Source of the DNA: Vitellaria paradoxa
Lineage: Eukaryota > Streptophyta > Magnoliopsida > Ericales > Sapotaceae
NCBI GenBank assembly: GCA_019916065.1
Contig: CM034234.1
Location: 3,935,342-3,999,341, forward strand
Direction: 5' to 3'
DNA length: 64,000 nt
Below are positions 1-12,662 of this stretch, one piece after another (the stretch's first letter is position 1; each line of letters opens with the position of its first letter). The notes below the pieces were generated by a model. That model did no database searches. It worked only from the letters and a program-made list of their open reading frames with translations, and was not told the DNA's origin. Position numbers and translations under genes: made by a program.

Positions 1-1680
1 ATTTTTAATCTTTTTATTTTTTTTTTTTGTAACTTCTGCTACAATAATTAATGTTGTTTGAGTGCAATTGATTGCATTTCTACCACGCTATCTTTTATCA
101 TATTCTTAAGCTTAGCAAGACAAAACGTTTGATAATTAAGTTGTACACAATTTATACTCCGGTATTTCTGTCATTTTGTTATGGGAATGGTGTGTATATA
201 TATATATATATACACACAAAAGAGCTAAAACAATACTACTTCAACTGATTTTAAAATTTAATTACTTAATTAACTTTGTTTAGCTGTAGTTAACTACTAA
301 TTAACACTTAATGTTATACACACAAAATATATTTAATTATAATATTTATGACCGACAAAAAAACCGTTTAGAAATTTTGATGACCCATCTTTTCATTATG
401 AGAATTATATTTGGATTAATTATCTGATCACCTCGTCAATCATATGGTTATTATACTAACCAAAAACAATATTATATATGTAAATATATAATTTTTAATT
501 TATTTTTGTATAAAATTATTGTTATTATATACATTTATATTTAATTTCTAATACCCTTTTGGGTCATTTTAGATCTTCATATGTAAAAACTGAAATCAAA
601 TTGAATTTTAATTTTTGTCTAAAAAAGTAATTAATTGAGAATCGAATTAATTGAACTAAATAATTGAAAATTCAATTTTAATTATAGTTTTATTTTCTAT
701 TTCGATTTGATTTTGGAAACCCTTACACATTTATAATAACATGAAAAATATAGAAATTACCTGGAAAAATTGACTTGTGAGGAAGAATCAAATATCATTC
801 CACAATTAGAAATAAAAGATGAATAATAAAATAAATCTATAAAAAAGAAGACGAAGAACAACAAGAAAAAAATATCCAAAGAGAAGGGGTAAAATTGTTT
901 CATCGAGAACTTTCCAAGGCAAAACTAGAACTATCGGCTTATATGCAAATTTCCTTTACTGTCATTTAAAATAAAATGAGGAGGAATGAAATAAAAAATT
1001 TTCAACTCCAAAAAATTAAAATATTAAGAGTATATTTGAATAGATAGAATAAGGGTAGAATGAATGTAAGTATTTTATTTTATTTTTTTTTTTTGGTATT
1101 TTTGAACGATAGAAAATTATACTCATTTCATTCTTGATTCTCCCATAAAAAATATAGGTTTTGATAGAACATTTACAAAATTACTGACTATAAAGCGTAG
1201 TATCTACCATTATATTAAATAATTATAGATATTAGATGAAATACTTTGTCATTTGTTTTTGCATCTTACTAAAATAAATTATTTTAATAAAATAAAATAT
1301 TGTAACAATTATTTAAATAAATTATATTAACAAATAACATAATTTAACAATAAACTATTATTTATTAGAAATAATTTCCATTGAAATCGTAATTTTTTAT
1401 TAAAATGATTTTATTTTGAATAAATAATAATTACATATTAAAATGATTTATTTTATTGAAATATTTTATCAAATTAAATTTGTTTAAATAATTGTTACGA
1501 TATTTTATTTTATTAAAATAATTTGGTAAAATCAAATTATTTATAAAATTATATACATAAGAAAAGGGTATGATGGGTATTTATTCATATTTTTATTTCA
1601 TTCCATATTAATTGATTGAAGTTTGTTAAAAATACAAATATTAATATAAGAAATGCCATTTTATTACAAAGAGTTTAGGA
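1..1680. other. AT-rich intergenic DNA, no gene seen
   Basis: I see no convincing exon, RNA gene or complete element here. The stretch is strongly AT-rich with short TA microsatellites (for example near 197-212) and runs of A or T. The few open frames are short and match nothing I recognise. Confidence 0.6.
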
Positions 1681-2142
1681 TTGTGTTTGTCGAAATGCCG
1701 TGGGCCTCGTGGCCCAAGGTGAGGCCCGGTCTAGTCATCTTTTTCATATGCTGGGCTTTTACTTTATTGTGGGTTCAAAATTACTTTTGAGTCCCATGTA
1801 GATGTGGGTATATATACGAAAGGGTGTGGCGGCCCTCTCAGCACCAAACCTTGGTCCCCTCTACTTGCAGGGTTCGAACTCTCGTTAGAGGCCGAACAAC
1901 CAAACCCTTTTGCAAATTACTGTGGGTTCAATGTTTTATATTTTCAAATTTTTATTTTTTCATAAAACAAAGACCCAACAACTACCCAAACCAGACGTTT
2001 CAGAGATCATTTTTTGCGTGGTTTGGGAGCTGTGAGCAGCAGCCATCACACCAACATCTCCTACCGGGTCACATCATACGGCCCATTTAGTTCTGGAATG
2101 TGCTAAAAACCTAGGCAGTTAAATTGATATAAATTGGGGTAC

Positions 2143-2432
2143 TCTCGGGAGTTGGGTGTGTATGTTCCATATAACCTCAGTCGACAGACTAATTTTTGAC
2201 TTGATTTGTTGACTTTGGTCTTCATAAAAAAAAAAATCGACTTCTTGGTGTTGGGTCTCACTATCTCTGATGAACTGCTCTGCAGTTTGGGTTTAAGTCC
2301 AAGGAGATATCTGGTGGGCTATTTGGGGGCTTGCTCCTATATCGGGAGTTGGGTGTGTGTGTGTGTTCCATATAACTTCAGTCGGCAGACCAACTTTTGA
2401 GTTGGTTTGTTGACTTTGGTCTTCATAAAAAA
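2143..2432 (+). repeat. Direct repeat of a short A-tailed unit (about 90 bp, two copies)
   Basis: Two copies of a similar unit lie at about 2143-2232 and 2338-2432. Each starts near a GGGAGTTGGGTGTG motif, passes through a CCATATAAC..CAGTCG segment, and ends with GTTGACTTTGGTCTTCAT followed by a run of A. A shared 3' end plus an A tail suggests two insertions of a retroposon (SINE or LINE 3' end), or one insertion duplicated. No tRNA-like A and B boxes are obvious inside the unit. The 64-codon open frame crossing it is not a credible gene. Confidence 0.45.
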
Positions 2433-4620
2433 AATTGATATAAATTAGGGAGAAAAAAGGGGTCAATTATTAATTTCCAATCTAAATTGGCCATATCCTC
2501 ATCTAATTAATTACCATGGATGCTTAAAATTAATTAGTAATTACCAATTAAATGTCTATTTTCAACCCAAGGGGGTTGCTGCTCAACTGGTAATACTAAT
2601 GCCCAATATGAAATAATAATAATAATAATAATAACTTGAGCAAATTTTTTATAGGACTCATGAATTGAGTATGTTTCAAAACTATAAAACTTGCATTACT
2701 TTGACCTTGGGTTTGGACAATTTTTATGGGCTAGTCGAAAATCTCAATCCTTTGATATATGTATATAATATATATGTGTGTAATCAATTGTATATAATAT
2801 AATAAAAAAATTTATAGTTATCTTAAGAATTGGATCAAATGAATCTAAGTCATTAAATTTAAAGTATATAAACTTTAAAAAAAAATAACTAACTACTCTC
2901 GATACCTCTTAATTATTTTCAATAATAAACTTGTACAGTATTTTTGTTTAATATCTTACGTTGGTGCTGATAAATGTAACAGTTTATTTGCTTGATCTAA
3001 TCTTCTTACATTAATTAAAAATTTTAACTTGTGCTCTAGTTTTATATATATTTTCTTTATTTTTACTAATACTATCAACTTTATTAGTTTCTTATTTAAA
3101 TTTTAGATCAATCTAATCTAAAAATAAATATTACCTAGTGGACTAGTGGCATGCATCCATTCCTAGGCTTAGCCATTTGGTCAATATCTTTATGGTAAGT
3201 TTATAAGCCGTGTCGTGATTAATATTATCTATTAATGTCTTGAAGCTTAGAACAGATTTATGGCATATCACTCGACTTAGTGACCAATCAAGCAAACCCC
3301 AATCAAACATTCGTTTGCTTGTATTTGAAACCATGTTTGGACCCAAACTAAATCAATCTGCATGTAAAGTGAACCTAGAATTACACATCAATTTGCCAAT
3401 CTGTTCAGAACAGCATTGATTTTCTTTTTAATAGATCTATCTATTGAGTTGCAATGACATGGTTTTTACGAGAATGCGAAGTTAATGTTCTCCATCAAAG
3501 TTGTTATGTGTTGTACAGTGAGGAACAACCGACAGCTAACAATAGATGGTGTTAACAGCTAGCAAGCAAAGCTTGATCCTCTTTTGCCTTGATTAGCAAG
3601 TATATATATATATACACACACACATATATTATGAACGGTAGGAGGTTGAAGGCTACAACACAACACATAATCCACGACCACGTATATATTATCCAGAAAA
3701 ATTTGATGAACCATCTCTTTCCTTTACTGAATTTTCAATTGAGGTTTCTTTATTTTCTACTCTAAACAATGGAGGTTGTAAGTGGATTGATATGCAAAAT
3801 TGCAAATGCCTTTGAAGATGACATTTTTTACCACCTCCCTATTGATATCAAATGAGAATGACTGTGTTTATTACCTACACAATATCTTTTTAAATGACAT
3901 CTATGACCCCACTTTTACATGGTCTGTTTAAATTGCCAGCCCAAAATTATGTGAAAAAGATTGTTGAAGGACTCATTGCAGGACATTTTAGTAATTAACA
4001 TGCCCACATTTCTCCCTGCATAGAAAGAAAAAAAATATAAGTGGAATTTGGTTTACTAAAATAATGTTTGTTTTGTACATACAGAATTTTATTTTTTATT
4101 TTTTTTCACGTTTAATTCTAACATCTATCATATAATGTTATTTTTAAAATTATATATAAAAAAATTATAATTAAACGTTAGATAAATTTTATAAATAAAA
4201 ATATTATTTCTTATATATCTAACATCCTCATCTCATGAAACAATTAAACATTATCTAAGAGTATGTTCCACTTAAGCTTTAGTATTAAGAGTCCATTAAT
4301 TGTCTATCTCATTTTCCAAAACTTTTTTCAACTATTTCTTAGGTGATAGGTTCGCATATCACAAACCGCAAAAACAGAGAAACCACAAATGTTAATTGAA
4401 CCGAAAAAAGAATCAAATCAAAACTCAACGCAAGAAGGGCATTTCTGGAACTTAATTTGTTTGAAACCGTTAAGAACAATATTTGTTACGATAATCTGTC
4501 TTAATTGGACGGCATTCTAAAGTCAAGTTGGGCACAACAACATAGTCAGATCAGCGAGCAATTTGTTATTGGAGAGTTAAACTAACTGTGGGTGGTAATC
4601 TCATACTAAATCACCTAATT
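2433..4620. other. AT-rich upstream region of laccase 1, no gene seen
   Basis: There is no supported coding sequence. The region holds an AAT microsatellite near 2611-2633, TA/CA repeats near 3600-3630 and AT-rich stretches. The 67-codon minus-strand open frame at 3143-3346 has no recognisable domain and lies in non-coding-like sequence. Confidence 0.55.
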
Positions 4621-4621
4621 A

Positions 4622-4656
4622 ACCTAACACAAGACTTCCTTTCAGTTACTATATAT
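4622..4656 (+). promoter_or_regulatory. Candidate core promoter of laccase 1 (MYB-type motif and TATA box)
   Basis: ACCTAAC at 4622-4628 fits the secondary-wall MYB response element consensus ACC(A/T)A(A/C)(T/C). TATATAT at 4650-4656 lies about 127 bp before the ATG, a normal TATA distance for a short leader. Lignin laccases are known targets of secondary-wall MYBs, so the pairing is sensible. Both motifs are short and could occur by chance in AT-rich DNA. Confidence 0.35.
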
Positions 4657-4776
4657 GCACAACTCCTAGCTCTCGAGGTCTGCACCAATTACAAGCTTTT
4701 GAGCAATCACTCAAACCAGCCCACATTTTCTGTTCCTGCCTCATCAATTGTGGGTTCAAAACGCAACAAGTGAGAT

Positions 4777-7222
4777 ATGGGTTCTTTCAATATTCCTAGG
4801 TTTGTGGCATTTGTGCTGAGTACTTTGTGCATTTTGTCAGAGTATGCGCTTGCAAAACATGCACGCCATGGCATCACAAGGCACTACAAGTTTGATGTAA
4901 GTGCATGCATCAACGTTACTTGCTCGATTCATTGATGCATTACAATGTGTTCAATTTTAAGGTTCTTATTTGACTTTGCTTTGTTTTGTTGTTGATTCAT
5001 GAATATTACACAGATCAAACTGCAAAATGTGACAAGGTTGTGCCAAACAAAGAGCATTGTGACTGTCAATGGGCAGTTTCCAGGGCCTCGGATCATTGCC
5101 AGGGAAGGTGACACGGTGTTGGTTAAGGTTGTTAACCATGTGACGAACAACATATCAATTCACTGGTATGAAAAAACCCGTAATATGACTATCTGATATT
5201 TAGTTATTATATATATGTTTCATATGTTTTAGCTTTTGTATCGAGTACTTGCATCTCTATGTATATATGATATTGTATGACTTGAATTTGTAGGCATGGA
5301 GTAAGGCAGCTGAGGAGTGGGTGGGCGGATGGGCCTGCCTATGTTACACAATGCCCCATCCAGACTGGACAGTCCTATGTATATAACTTCACCATTACTG
5401 GCCAAAGAGGGACCTTATTTTGGCATGCCCACATTTCATGGCTGAGAGTGACTCTCTACGGACCTATAGTCATCCTTCCCAAGCAATACCTTCCTTACCC
5501 CTTTCCGCGGCCTTTCAAAGAAGTCCCTATCCTTTTTGGTAATTCAATCAATTACCCTTTAACAACTGATCAATAGATATAGCCACATATGTGTATATAT
5601 ATATATATATGGATATAGTACCCTTCTTCCTTAATTTAATAGAAAACCAGTGAAATAAATTTGGTTTAAATTTCAGGTGAATGGTGGAAGGCAGATACTG
5701 AGACAGTAATCAACCAAGCAATGCAAACAGGAGGTGCACCGAATATTTCTGATGCCTTTACCATAAATGGTCTTCCAGGAATGTTGTACAACTGCTCAAC
5801 CAAAGGTACATAGCCATGCATATGCCCACGTATAAAGGGGCGGCTAAAGGGCCTTTTCTCACAAGCAACAAATAATACTAGAATATTTTTAAAAAGTGTA
5901 ATTTTAAAATTCTCTCCCGCAGATACATTCAAATTGAAAGTCAAGCCAGGGAAGACGTACCTCCTCCGACTAGTTAACGCTGCACTCAATGACGAGCTCT
6001 TCTTCAGCATTGCCAATCACTCTCTCACGGTGGTTGAAACCGATGCTGTCTACGTGAAGCCATTCAAGACTAAAATAGTTCTCATCACCCCTGGTCAGAC
6101 CATGAATATCCTTCTCAAGGCCAAACATCACCACCCCAACACCTCCTTCCTCATGACGGCCAGGCCATATTCCAACACCGGTCCGGGCACTTTCGACAAC
6201 ACCACCACCGCCGGAATCCTGGAATATCATCAGCCATCCAAATCTAATACCTCAAATACAAAAACTACTAAGCTTCCTCTACTAAAACCGGCACTTCCCG
6301 TGTTCAATGACACAACGTTCGCAGCGAATTTCGCTAAGAAAATTCGCAGCTTAGCCAGTGCGAAGTTCCCAGCAAAGGTTCCTAAAACAGTGGATAGACG
6401 GTTTTTCTTCACCGTGGGGCTAGGGATAACTCAATGCTCAACGTGCCCCAACAACACTGCTGTGACGGCTTCTATCAATAATGTGTCATTTGTATTGCCA
6501 AACATAGCTATTCTCCAAGCCCACTTCTTCAATCAATCAAGGGGTGTCTACACCACTGATTTTCCGGCCAACCCGCCTTTCAAATTCAACTATACAGGCA
6601 CTCCCCCCAGCAATATCATGGTCTCGACCGGCACAAAGGTGGTGGCGCTTCCATTCAATACGAGTGTGGAGCTGGTATTGCAAGACACGAGCATTATTGC
6701 GCCGGAGTCTCACCCTCTCCACCTCCATGGCTTCAATTTTTTCGTGGTTGGTCAGGGGATCGGAAACTATGACCCCAAGAAAGATCCGGCGAAGTTCAAC
6801 CTCGTTGACCCTGCTGAGAGGAACACTGTTGGTGTCCCCTCCGGTGGTTGGGTTGCCATTCGCTTCCTTGCAGATAATCCAGGTGGGTACATCAGATTAA
6901 TCCCAACTCTGTTACACCAAATTCTTGGACAGAATAATTGTTTTTTTTTTTTTTAATTTTTCAATTACAAAAATGTTATGTCCTTTTTTTTAATTAACAT
7001 ACTCTTCCACGAGAAAAATATACCGAAGATTCAGTGCTATAACATATTGGTAACTGTAACTAAAATATTATTTGGTGTATATACTGTACAGGAGTATGGT
7101 TCATGCACTGCCATCTGGAAGTCCACACAAGCTGGGGACTGAAGATGGCCTGGATTGTGATGGATGGGAAGGGCCGAAAGCAGAAGCTGCCACCTCCACC
7201 CTCTGATCTTCCAAAATGTTGA
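4777..7222 (+). CDS. Laccase 1, multicopper oxidase (LAC17-like), intact, 6 exons, 578 aa
   Basis: Secreted laccase (benzenediol:oxygen oxidoreductase). The family oxidises phenolics such as monolignols in the cell wall while reducing O2 to water. Exons: 4777-4896, 5014-5165, 5294-5538, 5677-5805, 5923-6882 and 7092-7222, all with GT-AG introns; the 152/245/129-bp inner exons are typical of plant laccases. Residues 1 to about 26 form a signal peptide ending ALA. Copper ligands are all present: HWHG at 90-93, WHAH at 134-137, HPLHLHG at about 479-485 and HCHLEVH at 541-547, with Leu552 as the likely type-1 axial residue. The protein ends LPKC-stop, as many plant laccases do. Many N-x-S/T sites are present. 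The wording of exon 5 is closest to my memory of LAC17, but the exact subfamily is not proven. No frameshift or stop was found. A relative, laccase 2, lies 28 kb away on the other strand. Confidence 0.93.
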
Positions 7223-8098
7223 ACTTAGAACACACAAAACACACACATACACACACCCCCTTTCTTCCTCCTAATATAGAAGGAAAAGCTGTGGGAGAGT
7301 TATTTTTTTGTTTTTTTATTTTTATTTTTTCACACTATTGGATTATAATGATTGCTTTGGATTCCATTTTCATGTACTCCACTGAAGGGAAAAAATATAT
7401 ATATATATTATGGGGATTTTGAATGTGTTATTAGGCCCTTGTAACACCGTTCGGTTTACTCTCTCTCAACAACTCTTTTTGAAATTGGATTGGCACTCTC
7501 TCAAATCCCCCTTAAAAGAAATCACAAATGGATTTGTTGGTGGTTGCTATTCTTATTTTACTTTCCTTTAAAATTAGCATTGAGTTCGCCATCGTATGGT
7601 AAGGGATGAGAAAAACATGCATCCTAGCTAATGAAAAAGTTAGCTTTAGTTGCAACTTTGTTGTCTACTGAATTTTTATTTTTCAATTTATTTTGCCTAT
7701 TACATACATACATATATATATATATGCACTATTTTAAATAAAATCGACTCCATAAATAAGTCGGACCAGAGATATTAGTCTATTAATTATTAAATTGTGT
7801 TATAAACAGGCCATATATATATATATATATATATATTGGGTATGATAAAGAAGGTCTAAGGTGGGATACCAGTTGAAATTACTGCTGTGAAAAGTTATTT
7901 AATTAGCTAGCTAGTGGGGTTAATTAAATTTTGTAACTTCGAATTTGATGGCCTCTCTCTTTCCATTTCCTCTTATTGAAAAAGATGACGATAGCATCAG
8001 ACCTAACAAAAACTAGGTAAACATGGGTATCTCAGGCTAGGGCTTGAAAACCATGCTGTTTAGGCCCTGAGTTACAAACCAGTTGTTTGCTTAGTCCT
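7223..8098. other. Laccase 1 3' region and AT-rich DNA
   Basis: This is the probable 3' untranslated region of laccase 1, with A/T-rich sequence and TA microsatellites near 7396-7408, 7711-7725 and 7815-7836. I see no gene. Confidence 0.5.
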
Positions 8099-9077
8099 TT
8101 TTAGTGACGTTTTTATTTTTTATTTATATTTTTAAAATTTTATAAATTGACAATAGAAATATATTTGTTAAATTTATTTATATTTTTTTATTTCCAAAAA
8201 ATTTTAAATTTAAAAAGAAAAATATAAACAGAAAAAAAATATTTTCACTTTATTTTCATTTTCTGTTGTAAATATTTTGTCAATTCTAATAATTTATCTA
8301 TTTTTATTACATCATATTAGAATAAATTATTTTATTCAAATATTTTATTAAACTAAAATTATTTTTAATAAATAATATAATTAAATTAAATTAATATGTA
8401 ATATCTATTATTAATTTATTTCTAATAAATAATTAAATTAAATTAGTTAATTTAATTAATAAGAAATATATATTATTAAATTATTTTTAATAAATAATAA
8501 AATAAAATATATTAATTTAATTTAATGAATAATTTAATTAATATAAATATATTTTGTTAAATTATTTTTAATAAATATTATAATTAAATTAATTAATTTA
8601 ATTTAATAATTAATTTAAAATAATTAATTTAAATAATATTAAATATATTTTATTAAATTGTTTTTAATAAATATAATAATTAAATTAATTTGATTTAATA
8701 ATTAATTAATTTATTTATTTATTTAATATGAATTATATTTTATTAAATTATAATTAATATATTTTATTGTATAATTAATATATTTTATTGTACTTGATTA
8801 AATGATATAATATTTATATTTTATTCAATTATTTTTAATAAATAATATAATTAAATTTAATTAATATTAAATATATTTATTAAATTTAATTAATTTTTAA
8901 AAAACTAATAAAATTAAATATTTTATAAAAATAAAAAATTAGTAATTGTAAACAAAATTGTATTTCCAAACGTAGTTTCAGTTTTTATTTCAAAAAAAGA
9001 AAACACTAACAGGAAACAAAAAACAGAAAATATAAACATATAAACGTAAATAAAAAAATAATAGCGTTACTAAACGA
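8099..9077. mobile_element. Possible AT-rich non-autonomous DNA transposon (about 980 bp)
   Basis: The left end reads TTAGTGACGTTTTTATTTTT. The right end, reverse-complemented, reads TTTAGTAACGCTATTATTT, giving an imperfect terminal inverted repeat of roughly 28 bp. The interior is almost pure A/T with many TTAATTTAAT-like words and no open frame. A MITE-like element is the simplest reading, but the AT bias makes chance pairing possible and no clear target duplication was found. Confidence 0.4.
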
Positions 9078-9432
9078 TCTCTTAAAATACGTGAAAGATG
9101 CGTACGGCTTCTAGCCATAAGTTTACAAATTGGAGAAATATGTTTCGTTGTAACTTTTTTATTAGAAAATATTGATTAACGTGGTAAGATAATAACTTAA
9201 TATTTATTTTAATTTATATGTATACATATTTTAAAATAATAAATTCAGATACATATCACATCATTTTAATAATAACATAACACTATTCAAAGGAATTCAT
9301 CATTGTACTATATATAAAAGCTAGGTAATCAATCATACAATTGATTTCCAAGGTTTTATCAATTGCTTTCCAAGGTTTATCAATTGCACCATTAGATCAT
9401 TAATGGGAGCCCCCAAGGAAGTAATAATAATG

Positions 9433-9599
9433 ATTTTGTTTGGAGTTAAATAAAATAAAATAAAATTTTACAAATCTCTATAAATATGAATTACGAGACA
9501 GTAAAATTTAAATTCTTCACTTATTATACGAATTACGAGATATTTATTTTTATAATTTTATTTTATTTTATATACTTTTATACAACTCTAAAGACACCC
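9433..9599. mobile_element. Short Tourist-like MITE, copy 1 (about 165 bp)
   Basis: Terminal inverted repeats begin TTTGGAGTTAAATAAAATAA at the left. The right end, ATTTTATTTTATTTTATATA...CAACTCTAAA, is its diverged complement. The interior (TACAAATCTCTATAAATATG..AATTACGAGACAG) is nearly the same as two copies at 59970-60136 and 61476-61642, which proves a dispersed family. There is no coding capacity. Confidence 0.65.
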
Positions 9600-11122
9600 A
9601 TTAGATAAAGAAGTACATGCGCTGAACTGAACTTTATTGGATAAAGAAATATATGTATATATATGACTAAACTTTTGGGATTCTTTTTTATTTTCTTATT
9701 ACACGTTGAGTAATGGGTAAGTTGGAAGGAGACAAGACAACTCATCAAATCCAACCGCTTGGGGGACCTTTTTTTTCTTTTTTTAATGGCGTTTTCATAT
9801 CTTGGTAAGTGATTACGAGATGTTTTAATGATGATACACACTGTGTGCACCTTTTAAAATATTTAAAATACTTGTACGATATTTAATGTTTTTTTTTTAA
9901 ATAATTCAAAGTATGTGAATCAGTTTACACATATCTTGATTAATTTTTGGGGACTATTTGACTAAGATTAGGTGAGAAATATTTAATGGTGATATAATAA
10001 AAATAAGAGATTTTTTTTAAAAAAGAAAAAAGAAAGAAAAGAGTTTTTGGAATGAAAATTTTATCTTAATGAACTCAAAACTTAGAATACTAAATGCATA
10101 AAACTTTTATTATTGTCAGTTACACATAGTTATAACTCAAGTGCGTCTAATTTGATGCAACTGGGGCAAAAATATATACACATATATATATATTTAGAAT
10201 TCTAAATTTTCGATTTATTAAAGTAGAATTTAGTCCCAAAAATTATTATATTATTTTTTCTCAAAAAATTAATAACCAGGTATACTTAGGGGCCAAAAAA
10301 ATTGTACTTGAAATTTGAAAATTTTAATTTATTAAAATAATATTTTCAATCCGAAAATTCGCTTTATTAAAATTTTTTCAATAATTAATGGGATATATTA
10401 GATATTTTTATGATTTTTGTATTTATTTTTATTTTGTTTGTTTATATAATTATATGAAATTTTGATATAGATAACATGTGTAATCAATTGTCATTAATAC
10501 AAATTAATAGAGGTAAAAAGTGTAATCAATTGTCATTAATAAGCAAAATGATCCAAATGCCACATATCTCTAATAATAGCAAAATGATAGCAGGGGAGCA
10601 TCAATTTATAATCTTACCTTAACAAATCATCAATATCCAACGTGTTGGGTGGAAATTTGGTGACATGTGGTAATTAATTGTAAACGCCACCAACCCAATA
10701 ATCTAACATTTAACGTAAAAAATATATTTAATGTTCAAATAATAATAAATAAAATAAAATAAAAATTTTAAATACCCAACAATAGTAAAATAATTTAATA
10801 TAGATTAAAAAAAAAGTGCAATATTAGGACATATGTTGAATCACCAACAATCTCTTAAATTTTTTAATGAAAAAATAAAATTTAATATTTAAACATTTAA
10901 TAATAGGGAAAACATTTCAAATAAAAAAAGAAAAAAATTAAAAAGTGACTCGGGAATAATAGTAATTCTCATAAAGGACACGTGTTTAAATAATATTTAA
11001 TATTTAAATACTAAAAAATTAAATTAAATGCCAAAAAAACAAAAAAAGAAGTGGCAAGACAAAATGATACATTATAAGAAAAAGTATTTTTGGAGGTAAC
11101 TTTTTTTTTACCAGACATATAG
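9600..11122. other. AT-rich intergenic DNA, no gene seen
   Basis: No exon or complete element was recognised. The 90-codon minus-strand open frame at 9578-9850 overlaps the MITE end and AT-rich DNA and has no recognisable domain. Confidence 0.55.
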
Positions 11123-11290
11123 GGTTGGTTTGGAGTAAGAAAAAATAAGATAAATTGAGATAAATTGTGGTTTGGGGAGAGTTCGTAATGCGTGCAGTGA
11201 AAGAAAAAAATTGATGTGATATAAAGTTAACAGAGATTTATAGAGATTTTCAGATATTTTCAACAAAAAATGGCATGCCAAACGCAGCCA
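11123..11290. mobile_element. Short Tourist-like MITE, deleted member of the 24.2/38.7-kb family
   Basis: The left end GGTTGGTTTGGAGTAAG and the right end (reverse complement GGCTGCGTTTGGCATGCC) form imperfect inverted repeats. The AAAATAAGATAAATTGAGAT block next to the left end is shared with the longer elements at 24219-24578 and 38721-39056. At about 168 bp it looks like an internal deletion derivative. The minus-strand open frames through it are chance. Confidence 0.55.
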
Positions 11291-12440
11291 AAGTGTGATT
11301 TTTCTTGGGGTGACGCCCCTGCAGCTCGGTGTCTTGATTCCTGCAGATAATATAAATTGTAGAATGTGCCTCAAGCCACTCATAGTTCGAACTTTCACCA
11401 TTAGGCAAGCTAGTATGCAGGGAGCCTGTCATTTGTCAATTAAGTTATGCCCGATGGGCAAAGTGTGATTTTTTTTTTTTTTTTTATCAAATTATGACTA
11501 GTAACTAAGAAGTATATTTTCCCAACTAATTGGTTGCCAAAAAATTACTCTTTAGTGACTAAATTTCTTCCGATTATTTGTCCACCAAAAACTTGAATGA
11601 GAAATAATAAAATATCTATTACTTTTGTTGACTAATTGATTATTAAGATAGATCCTTTACTAGTTAATTAGTTGTTAAAAGCTCAGAAAAAATAAACCCT
11701 GATCGACTATTAGTCACTATAGATAATAAATATTTTCTTGTTTTTTGACATTCAAAAATAAATATTTATTTTATTTTGAAAAATTAAAATTTTACTTTTT
11801 TTTGACCAAATTTTGGTCGATAACATGTTCAATATGTACATATATATATACACAAGTAATAATTTAATTTAATGGTTAAATACTTCAAAATTGAGAGAAG
11901 AACTCAAAGAAAAGAAAATTTTGTTTTTTGTTTTTAACTTTTTGACGACCAATGAATTACTAAACAAAATTTTGATCAAAATTTTGATCAAGTAAACTTT
12001 TCTCAGTTAAATATGTTTGGTCGTCAAATACTTATTTTTTAACAATTAATTAGTCACTAATAATCTTTCTTGTAGGGGATAAAGTTTGGTTGGCAAATTG
12101 TTAACCAAATATATATATTGTTGCAATTGCTTATGCGATTAATTTTGTCGATTAATTGGTAACCAAATTATGTTTAATTGATAATATATTTAATGAGCAA
12201 AAGTGACATTTAACTAAGTTTTTTAAGTTGAAAATATAAATTATTGTAATAATAAATTTAATTGTGTTACAACAATCTCTCAGATTTTAATAAATTATTG
12301 TGGGTGGCAGTTAACAAATTAATTACGATGATTGATATAGGATGGGATTAATATGATACTTGCAAGGAAAATTTAAACATCAGACTTCTTGTCGTAAAAA
12401 GAACGTAAAGAGAAACCCATAATAGTAAATTGTCCAGGAC
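11291..12440. other. Intergenic DNA with a possible CACTA transposon remnant
   Basis: Between about 11470 and 12080 the words TTTAGTGACTAA, TTAGTCACTA, AATTGGTTGCCAAA and TTTTGGTCGATAAC recur in both orientations. Near 12067-12080 the minus strand reads CCCTACAAGAAAG, close to the CACTACAAGAAA end of plant CACTA (En/Spm) elements, followed by subterminal-like repeats. No matching second end was found, so this would be a truncated, non-coding remnant. The rest of the interval shows no gene. Confidence 0.35.
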
Positions 12441-12608
12441 ACTGCTTATTAGCTGGCCCGCTCACCCCGCAACTCTCGTAATTTCCCGAACAAACCCCCA
12501 TTTTTATCTGTCATTTTCAACGCCTTCCAAACCCAAGGACCCGCCGGAGACGCCGTCGTTGCAGCCATACGCCGGTGGCTCCTACACCAAGTTGTAGACG
12601 AACCCGAT

Positions 12609-12629
12609 ATGCCCAACAACCCCTTCTGA
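12609..12629 (+). promoter_or_regulatory. Upstream open reading frame (6 codons) before the DHHC gene
   Basis: ATGCCCAACAACCCCTTCTGA is a complete small open frame ending 33 bp before the main ATG at 12663. If the transcript starts upstream of 12609, as the GC-rich leader-like sequence from about 12450 suggests, it could lower or modulate translation of the acyltransferase. The transcript start is not known from sequence alone. Confidence 0.35.
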
Positions 12630-12662
12630 TCCCAGCCCTCCATCCTCACCCCATCCCGAGAA

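Noticed and set aside
197..212. TA microsatellites here and at several other places (5595, 7815, 34331, 37880, 55538).
   Set aside because: Ordinary simple repeats in AT-rich plant DNA; no further meaning is supported.
1824..2090. 88-codon plus-strand open frame.
   Set aside because: It has low-complexity, non-family sequence and no splice or promoter context; it is probably chance.
11108..11432. Minus-strand open frames of 97 and 60 codons.
   Set aside because: They run through a MITE and its flank and match no known protein.
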